The position numbers and the translations under genes are program-made. Shown one piece after another: positions 44,329 to 52,386 of a DNA stretch of 60,933 bases. The DNA lies in assembly GCF_000384655.1 (NCBI RefSeq), contig NZ_ARQI01000113.1, positions 1 through 60,933 on the forward strand. The letters run 5' to 3'. Position 1 is the stretch's first letter. Each line of letters begins with the position of its first letter. The notes under the pieces were generated by a model. That model was not told where the DNA came from and did not search any database. It saw only the letters and a list, made by a program, of their open reading frames with translations. Source of the DNA: Brachyspira innocens ATCC 29796. GTDB lineage: Bacteria > Spirochaetota > Brachyspiria > Brachyspirales > Brachyspiraceae.

Positions 44329-45459
44329 TTACCAATTATTTCTGCTAGGTTTTCTTAAAGTAGGTTCATCATTATTAGGTGTAACCTTTTTAAGTTCATT
44401 ATATAATCTTTTTTCTTCTGAAGATAATTTTGAAGAAACATCTATATTTACTATTACAAATAAATCGCCTCTTCCAGATCTATTTATATGAGTAGCACCG
44501 CTTCCTTTTAATTTAAATACCTGACCGCTATTAGTACCTGCAGGTATTTTTATTTTAACTTTCTTTTTATCCAAAGTCTGTATATAAATATCTGCTCCCA
44601 GTGTAGCCTGTACTATATTAATTCCTACTTCAGTTATTAAATCTATACCATCTCTAACAAAATATTGGTGAGGAGATACATGTATATATAAATATAAATC
44701 TCCTGCCACTCCTCCGCCTATTGCTTCACCCTCTCCGCTTACTCTAAGCTGAGTATTATCCTCAATACCCTTAGGTATATTAACAGATATAGTTTTATTT
44801 TTCTTAACAGTTCCAGTTCCATGACATTTTTTACAAGGAGTAGTTACTATAGAACCGCTTCCATTACATTTACTGCAGGTCCTTCTTACACTAAAAAATC
44901 CCTGAGCCATTCTCACTTCTCCGCTTCCTCCGCAGGTAGGACAAGTCTGAGTTTTAGTTCCGGGTTCTGCTCCTGTACCATGACAAACATCACATATATC
45001 ATTTTTGTCAAGTTTGATTTCCATCTTCTTACCAAAAACAGCATCTTCCAAAGAAAGAGTAATATCATGTCTTAAATCATTTCCCCTTCTCTGAGACCTT
45101 GAAGATCTTCCAGAAAATCCTCCTCCAAAAAATGAACTGAATATATCATCTAAATCTCCAAATCCGCCAGAGCCTCCGAACATCTGAGAAAAATCAAAAC
45201 CGCCTCTGCCGTAAGCATCAGCAAAATCACTATGAACACCTTGAAAACCAAACTGATCATATTGAGAACGCTTTTTTTCATCAGATAATATTTCATAGGC
45301 CTCAGTAGCTTCTTTAAACTTTTCTTCAGCCTCTTTATTTCCGGGGTTTCTGTCTGGGTGATACTGCATAGCTAATTTTCTGTATGCTTTTTTTATTTCA
45401 TCATTAGTAGCAGTCTTTGCCACTCCTAATACTTCATAATAATCTCTTTTTTCTGCCAT
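44329..45459 (-). CDS. dnaJ: Chaperone DnaJ (Hsp40)
   Basis: Full-length class I J protein, 376 residues, the ATPase-activating partner of DnaK. The J domain (1-70) has [16 protein letters not shown] with the HPD motif. A G/F-rich linker ([22 protein letters not shown]) follows, then the zinc-binding domain with four C-x2-C-x-G-x-G repeats ([44 protein letters not shown]), and two C-terminal substrate-binding barrels. It lies 53 nt after a gene for a second, small J protein. dnaK and grpE are further upstream with four other genes between. Confidence 0.97.
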   Translation of the reverse strand: MAEKRDYYEVLGVAKTATNDEIKKAYRKLAMQYHPDRNPGNKEAEEKFKEATEAYEILSDEKKRSQYDQFGFQGVHSDFADAYGRGGFDFSQMFGGSGGFGDLDDIFSSFFGGGFSGRSSRSQRRGNDLRHDITLSLEDAVFGKKMEIKLDKNDICDVCHGTGAEPGTKTQTCPTCGGSGEVRMAQGFFSVRRTCSKCNGSGSIVTTPCKKCHGTGTVKKNKTISVNIPKGIEDNTQLRVSGEGEAIGGGVAGDLYLYIHVSPHQYFVRDGIDLITEVGINIVQATLGADIYIQTLDKKKVKIKIPAGTNSGQVFKLKGSGATHINRSGRGDLFVIVNIDVSSKLSSEEKRLYNELKKVTPNNDEPTLRKPSRNNW

Positions 45460-45512
45460 TTATTATATCCTCTATTAAAATTATCATTTAAATTTATCAT
45501 TAATATAAAAAA

Positions 45513-45803
45513 TCATTTTTTTCTTCTGCTTAATATAAGCCCTAATCCAAGCCCTGCAGCAGCTAAAGCACCTACAACATATTTATTGGAGGCTACATAT
45601 AAAATATTATACTGCATACGCTTTTCTTTATCTGATAAAACCTCATAGGCCTCTGTTATATCTATAAACATACGATTAGCTTTTTCATCTCCAGCATTTC
45701 TGTCTGGATGATATTTCATAGCTAATTCTCTGTAAGATTTCTTTATTTTTTCATTACTGGAAAATATATTAACATTAAGTATTGCATAATAATCTTTATC
45801 CAT
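45513..45803 (-). CDS. Small J-domain protein with C-terminal membrane anchor
   Basis: A 96-residue protein. Residues 1-about 68 form a J domain with the HPD motif (KYHPDRNAGDEKANRMF) and the late helix AYEVLSDKEKRMQYN. The final 25 residues are hydrophobic and end in basic residues (VVGALAAAGLGLGLILSRRKK), so it is probably tail-anchored with the J domain in the cytoplasm. It would recruit DnaK to the membrane. It lacks the G/F and zinc domains of DnaJ. It precedes dnaJ by 53 nt on the same strand and follows the YoaK-like gene. Confidence 0.88.
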   Translation of the reverse strand: MDKDYYAILNVNIFSSNEKIKKSYRELAMKYHPDRNAGDEKANRMFIDITEAYEVLSDKEKRMQYNILYVASNKYVVGALAAAGLGLGLILSRRKK

Positions 45804-45855
45804 AATAAATATATCCTTGTCTTAAATATATAAAAAATCTTATAAATATTATTTT

Positions 45856-46548
45856 TTAATTATCAAAAAACATTAAACTCTCAACAATAAATAATAACCC
45901 AGAAGCAATCCATATAGATTTAATACCAAATATCCTAGTAAAAAAACTACCCAAAAAAGCTCCCAAAGTAAATGAAAAAAGAATAGTTAAATATATAAGT
46001 CCGTTCTTTAATCCAACTTTATCCCTGTTAAATAAAAATCTAAATAAATTATCTGAAGCTGACTTTAAATTACCAGTACACATATTAGTAACATAAGTAA
46101 GCCCTTCAACCTTATTGAAAGTTATCATTAAAGCTGCTGACATAAATGATATAACACTTACAACTATAATATTTGAAATACCTTTATGCAGAAAACCAAC
46201 TATAAATAGTATAATAGCAGCCATTAATATAATAACATATTCCAATTCCATTAATTTTTTTTTATTCAAAACTTTTTTTATATATAAAGCAGTCCAAATT
46301 CCAATAATAAAAACACAAATAGGTATAAGATAATGCATAGTAAGAGCAAACTCTTTTTTGGCCAAATGCATAGCAAAAAATATCATATTACCAGTCTGAG
46401 CATAAGCAAATATTCCATCTCTGGTAATATAAGTATAAGCGTCTACAAATCCGCCTACCAAGGTAAGTATAGAAGCTATATATATAGTTTCTGTTGTGTG
46501 TATTGATTCATTTTTTCTTTTAATAAAAGCTATAAAACTATTTTTCAC
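45856..46548 (-). CDS. YoaK/DUF1275 family membrane protein
   Basis: A 230-residue integral membrane protein with about six hydrophobic helices. The DUF1275 signature is clear: LTLVGGFVDAYTYITRDGIFAYAQTGNMIFFAMHLA in the first 60 residues, and later FNKVEGLTYVTNMCTGNLKSASDNLF. Function is unknown for the family. The start is a GTG preceded by GAGG. It lies between the Rpn nuclease gene (162 nt upstream) and the small J-protein gene on the same strand; no functional link is evident. Confidence 0.88.
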   Translation of the reverse strand: MKNSFIAFIKRKNESIHTTETIYIASILTLVGGFVDAYTYITRDGIFAYAQTGNMIFFAMHLAKKEFALTMHYLIPICVFIIGIWTALYIKKVLNKKKLMELEYVIILMAAIILFIVGFLHKGISNIIVVSVISFMSAALMITFNKVEGLTYVTNMCTGNLKSASDNLFRFLFNRDKVGLKNGLIYLTILFSFTLGAFLGSFFTRIFGIKSIWIASGLLFIVESLMFFDN

Positions 46549-46709
46549 TTTACCGCCTCAATTTTATTGTCAAATATTATATCACAAAAAAATATTTTTA
46601 GAAACATTTTTATAATATCTATAATCAAAAGATTCTTCATTATTGGAAAATGCTTCTACAAATATTTCATTCATATAAAAAATATATAAAACAAAAGCTA
46701 ATTATTAAA

Positions 46710-47615
46710 TCACAATTTTAAAATTTCTTCAGTACTTAAACCAGTTATTTTGCTTATTAACTTTATATCAAGATTTTCATTCTTCATATTTTTAGCCAAC
46801 ACATATTTTTCTTTCTCTATACCTTTCTCTATACCCTTTGACATACCTTTTCTCTCGGCTTCTGCTAATTCATAATCAAGCATTCTTTTATTAAAATATT
46901 CATCAGCCTCTTTTATTCTATAACTATCTATTAAAGGATTAGTATGCACAAACGATTCGGATTTTAATTTTACCTCTTCAAATATAGTATCTTCTTTCAA
47001 TAAATTTTCCATTTTATCCCCCTTAAAAAATTTTAACCAAGATAAAAATTTCTTCTCCGCTTCATCATAACTTGAATTAAAATTAAATTTAGGAAGCTCT
47101 ATATAATGAAGCTGACAATGATTAGTAAGTATTCTGTTATGTTTAATCTCTTTTAAAACATAACATGTATGAATATCATTTATATCATACATCAAATTAA
47201 AATTCAAAATATTAATGCTTATTACTGGACATAAATTATTATAATTATCGCCCTTATTTAACATAACAGCATAACCATTAGCCCAATAAAATAAACTTCT
47301 GTAAATAAACTCAATATTGCCCTGAGACTGTATCTCTATAATAACAACTTCTCCGCTGTCGGTAGTGCATCTTATATCCATCACAGACTCTTTAGATTCT
47401 AAATATTTGCTCAAGTTAAAAGGATTAAGAATCTCAGCTTTTACAAAAGTTCTGAAATGCATATTTTTCATAACAGAATTTATAAAACTAAGTATTATTC
47501 TTTCGTTTCCTTTCTCTGAAAATAAATACCTTATATAGCAGTCATTTATTCTGTTAATATTATCAACAGTGATAATTTCTTTTTTAAGTTTTTCAAGATA
47601 CTCTGAATATTCCAT
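46710..47615 (-). CDS. Rpn family recombination-promoting nuclease (PD-(D/E)XK)
   Basis: A 301-residue protein of the Rpn/PDDEXK_2 family, often annotated as putative transposase. The first part has NRINDCYIRYLFSEKGNERI; the nuclease core is seen as MDIRCTTDSGEVVIIEIQSQGN, with the D and the E-x-Q that replace D-(E/D)xK. The C-terminus has a repetitive stretch (KGMSKGIEKGIEKEKYVL) followed by a helical KISKITGLSTEEILKL. Related E. coli RpnA increases RecA-independent recombination and cuts DNA. These genes are usually multicopy in Brachyspira-like genomes, but that is general knowledge. A perfect promoter precedes it. Confidence 0.88.
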   Translation of the reverse strand: MEYSEYLEKLKKEIITVDNINRINDCYIRYLFSEKGNERIILSFINSVMKNMHFRTFVKAEILNPFNLSKYLESKESVMDIRCTTDSGEVVIIEIQSQGNIEFIYRSLFYWANGYAVMLNKGDNYNNLCPVISINILNFNLMYDINDIHTCYVLKEIKHNRILTNHCQLHYIELPKFNFNSSYDEAEKKFLSWLKFFKGDKMENLLKEDTIFEEVKLKSESFVHTNPLIDSYRIKEADEYFNKRMLDYELAEAERKGMSKGIEKGIEKEKYVLAKNMKNENLDIKLISKITGLSTEEILKL

Positions 47616-47643
47616 ACCAGCCTTTTAAAATAATTATATCTTT

Positions 47644-47672
47644 ATTATACTAGTATTATGGTAAATTGTCAA
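47644..47672 (-). promoter_or_regulatory. Consensus sigma-70 promoter of the Rpn nuclease gene
   Basis: On the minus strand a perfect TTGACA (complement 47667-47672), a 17-nt spacer and a perfect TATAAT (complement 47644-47649) lie 28 nt before the ATG. The nuclease gene is thus probably expressed apart from dnaK. Confidence 0.8.
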
Positions 47673-47699
47673 AGAACAAAAATTTTTAAATATATTTTA

Positions 47700-48488
47700 T
47701 TATTTAGCCCCTTTTGATTTTAAAAATTCAGCTACTTCCAAATGCCCATTTTCTGAAGCCAACATCAAAGCTGTACAATTACAATAATCTTTAGCATTTA
47801 TATCAGCACCTTTATCTAGCAAATATTTCACTATTTCTAAATGACCATTATATGAAGCCGCCATCAAAGCTGTCAAATTATCATTATCTTTAGCATTTAC
47901 ATCAGTGCCTTTATCTATCAAATATTTTACTATTTCCAAATGCCCATTCTCTGAAGCAAACATCAAAGCTGTTCCATTATCTTTATCTTTGGCATTTATA
48001 TCAGCACCTTTATCTAGCAAATATTTAACTACTTCCAAATGCCCATTCTCTGAAGCATAAATCAAAGCTGTACAATTACGACTATTTTTAGTATTTATAT
48101 CAGCACCTTTATCTAGCAAATATTTAACTATTTCTAAATGCCCATTTCTTGAAGCCAACATCAAAGCCGTCCAATTATTATCTTTGGAATTTACATCAGC
48201 TCCTGAGTCTATTAAAAGCTCAACCATTTCAAAATCACCTTCTTTACAATAAAACTCAAGTTTGCCTTCTCCATTGATGAAATCAATTTTATCCAAATTT
48301 CTGTGGAGTTTTCCTCCGTAAATAAGAAGAAGTTTTACTATATCTCTATAACCTTTTATAAAAGCATAATGCATAGCAATATGAAGTTCATTATGTTCAA
48401 ACTCTTCTGTTGTTTCTAATATATTTTTTACTTTCTCTAAATCTCCAAATCTGGCTGCTTTTACTAATTCTGTATTTCTTTTCATCAA
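47700..48488 (-). CDS. Ankyrin repeat protein
   Basis: A 262-residue protein of about seven ankyrin repeats with no signal peptide. The N-terminal repeats are diverged ([46 protein letters not shown]); the central and C-terminal repeats are nearly identical, of the type [29 protein letters not shown], which points to recent internal duplication. It probably mediates protein binding; the target is unknown. It lies 84 nt upstream of the Rpn gene and 94 nt downstream of a small unknown gene, within the stretch between dnaK and dnaJ. Confidence 0.92.
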   Translation of the reverse strand: [262 protein letters not shown]

Positions 48489-48513
48489 TTACTTCCTAAT
48501 AAACATTAAAAAT

Positions 48514-48556
48514 ATAGGCGGCTGAAAATCAAACCTTAAAAATTAACTTCCAACCG
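48514..48556 (-). terminator. Candidate terminator after the small gene downstream of dnaK
   Basis: On the minus strand GGCGGTTG pairs with CAGCCGCC (one G-U pair) across a 26-nt loop, followed by TATATTTTTA. It lies about 27 nt after the stop at 48583 and is a rare GC-rich stem in this AT-rich sequence. Confidence 0.6.
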
Positions 48557-48582
48557 CCCATTAGACTTTATATATTCAACTT

Positions 48583-48924
48583 TTACTTTTTATCAAAATC
48601 ATATCTTAAATTCTTCAAATACGATCCAGGCATATAAGAAGCTTGTATTTGTTCTATATTTTGACCATATTTTTTTCTCATATCCATTATGAATATACAA
48701 ATCTCTTTTATTTCATACTCTTCATATCCAATATTAGTTGCATACATAGGACTTCCAGAGAATATTTTAGTAAAACCTCTACTAGCTAAATATTGTTCCA
48801 AATCTGGGCTAAACCTTGTACGAAATGTATCACTACCTGTTGAATTAATAATCCAAGTATAATGAGATTCATTTTCAATAATGTTTAATTCCTTATATAC
48901 ATTAACATCAAATTGTTCTTGCAT
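48583..48924 (-). CDS. Small protein of unknown function downstream of dnaK
   Basis: A 113-residue soluble protein with no family that I recognise. Features are WIINSTGSDTFRTRFSPDLEQYLASRGF, EEYEIKEICIFIMDMRKKYGQNIEQIQ and a final PGSYLKNLRYDFDKK. I set the start at the ATG with GGAGGG 7 nt upstream, five codons inside the longest frame. It follows dnaK by 46 nt and is followed by a likely terminator, so it may be the last gene of the grpE-dnaK transcript. Function is unknown. Confidence 0.7.
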   Translation of the reverse strand: MQEQFDVNVYKELNIIENESHYTWIINSTGSDTFRTRFSPDLEQYLASRGFTKIFSGSPMYATNIGYEEYEIKEICIFIMDMRKKYGQNIEQIQASYMPGSYLKNLRYDFDKK

Positions 48925-48970
48925 TAAACTACCCTCCATGATTTATTGATATTTATAATAATTTATTTTA

Positions 48971-50887
48971 TTATTTATTATCATCAACTATCTCATAATC
49001 AGCATCAACTACGCCGTCATCTTTCCTGCCTGAATCTTGGCTGTTGTTTTGCTGAGCCTGTTGTCCTGCATCTGCCTGACCTTGCTGTGCACCTGCTTGT
49101 TTATAAAGTGCCTCTGAAGCTTTATTCCATGCTGCTTGTAAATCGTCTGTAGCTCTTTTAATATTATCTGTATTATTAGATTCTACTGCTGATTTTAAAG
49201 TATTCATTTTTGACTCAATTTCTGATTTGTCAGAAGCAGGTAATTTGTCGCCGTTTTCTTTTAATAATTTTTCTGTCTGATAAATCATATGGTCAGCATT
49301 GTTTTTAGCTTCAACTTCTTCTTTTTTCTTTTTATCTTCTTCAGCATGTTTTTCAGCATCCTGAACCATTCTGTTTATTTCATCTTCGCTTAATCCGCTT
49401 GAAGATTCTATTCTTATTTTTTGTTCTTTACCAGTACCCAAATCTTTAGCTGTAACATGTACTATACCGTTTGCGTCTATATCAAATGATACTTCTATTT
49501 GAGGAACTCCTCTTGGTGCAGGAGGTATGCCTACCAAATCAAATCTTCCAAGCTCTCTGTTGTCATTAGCCATTTTTCTTTCACCTTGTAATACTCTGAT
49601 AGTTACAGATGACTGATTGTCTGCTGCTGTAGAGAATACTTGTTTTTTGTTTGTAGGTATAGTAGTGTTTCTGTTGATTAAAACAGTCATTACTGAACCT
49701 TCTGTTTCAATACCAAGTGAAAGCGGAGTAACGTCAAGAAGAAGTACATCTTTAACATCACCTTTGATAATACCGCCTTGTACAGCTGCTCCCATTGCTA
49801 CTGCTTCATCTGGGTTTACGCTTTTATTTGGTTCTTTATTAAATATGTTTTTAACAGTTTCCTGAACCATAGGTATTCTTGTAGAACCTCCTACAAGTAT
49901 TACCTCATCTATATCGCCTATAGAAAGTCCTGCATCTTTCAATGCTTTTTCACATGGGATGCGTGTTTTTTCTACCAAATCTCTGATTAAATCTTCAAAT
50001 TTAGCTCTTGTCAAAGATACATTCAAGTGTTTAGGACCTGATGCATCTGCTGTAAGATAAGGCAAGTTAATATCTGTTTGTAATGAGCTAGAAAGTTCTT
50101 TTTTAGCTTTCTCGCCTGCTTCTTTTAATCTTTGTAAAGCCATTTTATCATTATTCAAATCAACGCCTGTATCTTTTTTAAACTCATCTATAAGCCAATT
50201 AATTATAGCTTGGTCAAAATCATCACCGCCCAAGTGAGTATCACCGTTTGTACTTTTTACTTCAAATACTCCGTCAGCCAATTCAAGTATAGATATATCG
50301 AAAGTACCGCCGCCCAAGTCATAAACTGCGATTTTTTCATCTTTCTTTTTCTCCATACCATAAGCTAATGCTGCTGCTGTAGGTTCGTTTATTATTCTTA
50401 ATACATTAAGTCCAGCAATACGTCCAGCATCTTTAGTAGATTGTCTTTGACTGTCATTAAAGTATGCAGGTACTGTAATAATAGCGTCAGTTACTGTTTC
50501 GCCTAAATACTCTTCTGCTGTTTGTTTCATCTTTTGAAGTATTCTAGCACTTATCTCTTGAGGAGTGAAATTTCCTTCCAAAGTTTTGATTTTTACTTTT
50601 CCGCCGTCTTCTATAACTGTATAAGGCATTCTTGAACGTTCTTCTGATACTTCAGCATAAGTGTTTCCCATAAAACGTTTAATAGAAAATATTGTATTTT
50701 CTGGGTTAGTTACCATTTGGTTTTTAGCAGGCTGACCTACTAATACTTCCCCTTTATTTGTGAATGCTACTATAGAAGGTGTTGTTCTGTTTCCTTCACT
50801 GTTTGTTATTACTACAGGTTTTCCGCCTTCCATTACTGATACACATGAATTTGTTGTTCCTAAATCTATTCCAATTATTTTACTCAT
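48971..50887 (-). CDS. dnaK: Chaperone DnaK (Hsp70)
   Basis: Full-length Hsp70, 638 residues. The ATPase domain starts [16 protein letters not shown] and includes [27 protein letters not shown] and [14 protein letters not shown]; the hydrophobic linker [14 protein letters not shown] and substrate-binding domain follow; the tail is Q/A/G-rich and ends [13 protein letters not shown]. It refolds proteins with DnaJ and GrpE. AAGGAG precedes the ATG. The 69-residue gene and grpE lie upstream on the same strand; the gap to the 69-residue gene is 91 nt and AT-rich. Confidence 0.99.
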   Translation of the reverse strand: MSKIIGIDLGTTNSCVSVMEGGKPVVITNSEGNRTTPSIVAFTNKGEVLVGQPAKNQMVTNPENTIFSIKRFMGNTYAEVSEERSRMPYTVIEDGGKVKIKTLEGNFTPQEISARILQKMKQTAEEYLGETVTDAIITVPAYFNDSQRQSTKDAGRIAGLNVLRIINEPTAAALAYGMEKKKDEKIAVYDLGGGTFDISILELADGVFEVKSTNGDTHLGGDDFDQAIINWLIDEFKKDTGVDLNNDKMALQRLKEAGEKAKKELSSSLQTDINLPYLTADASGPKHLNVSLTRAKFEDLIRDLVEKTRIPCEKALKDAGLSIGDIDEVILVGGSTRIPMVQETVKNIFNKEPNKSVNPDEAVAMGAAVQGGIIKGDVKDVLLLDVTPLSLGIETEGSVMTVLINRNTTIPTNKKQVFSTAADNQSSVTIRVLQGERKMANDNRELGRFDLVGIPPAPRGVPQIEVSFDIDANGIVHVTAKDLGTGKEQKIRIESSSGLSEDEINRMVQDAEKHAEEDKKKKEEVEAKNNADHMIYQTEKLLKENGDKLPASDKSEIESKMNTLKSAVESNNTDNIKRATDDLQAAWNKASEALYKQAGAQQGQADAGQQAQQNNSQDSGRKDDGVVDADYEIVDDNK

Positions 50888-50978
50888 AATAAATTTCTCC
50901 TTTTAATTATTTAATTAATATTTTTTTAATATTGTAAATTAATATTAGTATAAAGATTATTTGTTATATATCTTATTG

Positions 50979-51188
50979 TCAGTCTTTCGTCAGAACACTA
51001 ACAACATATTCAGTATGACCATTACCCAAATGTGAAGTAGTAAGGTCTACATTGATTACTTCTTTGTCTCTGATATGATTGTTAATCGCATCAGTCAAAT
51101 CCTGAAGAACTCTGTTTATATGCTGTATACTTTCTTTCTTATCTGCTTTCGGCTCGTAATAAGCTCTAAAAAGTTGAATATGTGCCAT
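50979..51188 (-). CDS. Conserved-looking 69-residue protein between grpE and dnaK
   Basis: A small soluble protein, MAHIQLFRAYYEPKADKKES onward, with a helical middle (IQHINRVLQDLTDAINNHI) and a strand pair near the end (VINVDLTTSH, HTEYVVSVLTKD), giving a compact alpha-beta pattern. I do not recognise the family. GGAG lies 7 nt before the ATG, and the gene sits 21 nt after grpE, so it is translated as part of the chaperone operon. Its position suggests a stress-related or accessory role, but this is inference. Confidence 0.75.
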   Translation of the reverse strand: MAHIQLFRAYYEPKADKKESIQHINRVLQDLTDAINNHIRDKEVINVDLTTSHLGNGHTEYVVSVLTKD

Positions 51189-51209
51189 AAAATCTCCTAA
51201 TTAATTTAT

Positions 51210-51827
51210 TTACTCTTTAGGTGCCGCAGGAGGTTTTCCTACTACCACCTTAGCTGTTCTCAAAAGTTCATCATTCAATTTATAGCCTTTAGCATAAACT
51301 TCAACAACTTTTTCTTTATCAAGCTCTGGAACTTCTATCATAGTTAATGCTTCATGTACATTAGGATCAAACTCTTCTCCTAAAGACTCTATTTCAGAAA
51401 CTCCATTGTCATGCATAAAGTCTATAAACTGTTTATGTATTAGCTCTATACCTTTATAGTATTCAGTGCCTTGTATATTTTCATCTTTTTCACCAGCTTT
51501 TAAAGCTCTTTCAAAATTATCCATGAAAGTTAAAAGCGATAATAACAATCCTTTATTTGCTCTTTTTATTGCATCTGTTTTTTCTTTAGCTGTTCTCTTT
51601 CTTATATTTTCCGCTTCTGCCATAGCATACATATATTTATTTTTCATATCAGAAGCTTCCTGCTGCAACTCCTCTACTTTTTTCTTTAATTCTGACACTT
51701 CATCATTAGAAGATTCTTCATTGCTATTTTCTTTATTCTCTTCATTATTTTCCAATTCTTCATCTTTTTCTTTATTAATATCCTCTTTATCACCGCTTTC
51801 ATTCGTTTCTTTTATTTCTTCTTCCAT
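51210..51827 (-). CDS. grpE: Nucleotide exchange factor GrpE
   Basis: GrpE releases ADP from DnaK. The 205-residue protein has a long acidic N-terminal arm (residues 1-45, mostly E, N, K and D), a coiled coil (about 45-95, SELKKKVEELQQEASDMKNKYMYAMAEAENIRKRT) and the C-terminal beta-wing domain with GEEFDPNVHEALTMIEVPEL and KGYKLNDELLRTAKVVVGKPP. It heads the minus-strand chaperone operon. hrcA, often found before grpE, is absent here; a good sigma-70 promoter and a long leader lie upstream. Confidence 0.97.
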   Translation of the reverse strand: MEEEIKETNESGDKEDINKEKDEELENNEENKENSNEESSNDEVSELKKKVEELQQEASDMKNKYMYAMAEAENIRKRTAKEKTDAIKRANKGLLLSLLTFMDNFERALKAGEKDENIQGTEYYKGIELIHKQFIDFMHDNGVSEIESLGEEFDPNVHEALTMIEVPELDKEKVVEVYAKGYKLNDELLRTAKVVVGKPPAAPKE

Positions 51828-51860
51828 TTAATCTCCTTTAATGGATATTTATTATTAGTA

Positions 51861-51908
51861 CCTGAAGTCTTTAATCAGGCATACGTCTATATATGCAAGA
51901 AACGTGCC
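51861..51908 (-). promoter_or_regulatory. Hairpins in the grpE leader
   Basis: In the leader of grpE, CCTGA/TCAGG (51861-51865 with 51875-51879) can form a hairpin, and GGCACGT with ACG-TA-TGCC (51902-51908 with about 51878-51886) a second overlapping one. No CIRCE operator (TTAGCACTC-N9-GAGTGCTAA) was found. A regulatory role is possible only by position. Confidence 0.3.
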
Positions 51909-51971
51909 AATATTAATTATTTTTTATAATATGCTGGTAAAGGCAAAAAACTTATAAAAACATAAAATAAG

Positions 51972-52000
51972 GTTATAAAATGTATAATATGTAGTGTCAA
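51972..52000 (-). promoter_or_regulatory. Sigma-70 promoter of the grpE-dnaK operon
   Basis: On the minus strand TTGACA (complement 51995-52000) is followed by a 17-nt spacer and TATAAC (complement 51972-51977). The predicted leader before the grpE ATG is about 135-140 nt. Confidence 0.6.
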
Positions 52001-52239
52001 ACTGTATATTTTTTATATAACAAACTATAATATTATAAAAAATATATACTATTAGAAACAAAATATTATATATAAAAAAACTAGATATTAAAATATTATA
52101 CATTTTAATAAAACGATGTATAGTTTTAATACATTGTCTTTAATGAAGAATGTATTATTTTAATACTATTATAAAAGAAGAATGTATAAATATTGATATG
52201 TGATTTTATATATAGATTATAAATAAAAGAAAAAGGGTT
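52001..52239. other. AT-rich gap between dnaA terminator and grpE promoter
   Basis: This part of the dnaA-grpE intergenic region (which totals about 560 bases, 51828-52386) is nearly pure A+T with short direct repeats of the type TTTTAATAC and AATGTATAA (52095-52190). No gene or RNA was recognised. Confidence 0.4.
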
Positions 52240-52277
52240 AAAAAAGTATCACCCTGATAAAAAACAGCAGGGTGATA
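52240..52277 (-). terminator. Rho-independent terminator downstream of dnaA
   Basis: TATCACCCTG (52247-52256) and CAGGGTGATA (52268-52277) form a perfect 10-bp stem with an 11-nt loop. On the minus strand it is followed by a T6 run (complement 52240-52245). It lies about 110 nt beyond the dnaA stop. Confidence 0.88.
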
Positions 52278-52386
52278 AGGAGGTTTATGAAAAATTGTAT
52301 TAATTTAACAATACCTCTTTATTATATACAATATATGACAAATGTCAATCTATTTTTTTAATTTTTTCTAAAAATATGCTATAAAA

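Noticed and set aside
46710-47615. Rpn gene as part of an insertion sequence
   Set aside because: The family is sometimes named transposase, but no terminal inverted repeats or target duplications flank it and the fold is a PD-(D/E)XK nuclease.
49617-49990. Plus-strand frames opposite dnaK
   Set aside because: They are antisense shadows of a highly conserved gene, with no start signals.
52287-52361. 24-codon frame after AAGGAGG near the dnaA terminator
   Set aside because: The spacing from AAGGAGG to ATG is only 3 nt, the peptide has no recognisable feature, and the site adjoins a terminator read on the other strand.
51828-52386. CIRCE operator or hrcA upstream of grpE
   Set aside because: No TTAGCACTC-N9-GAGTGCTAA match was found on either strand, and no repressor gene is adjacent.
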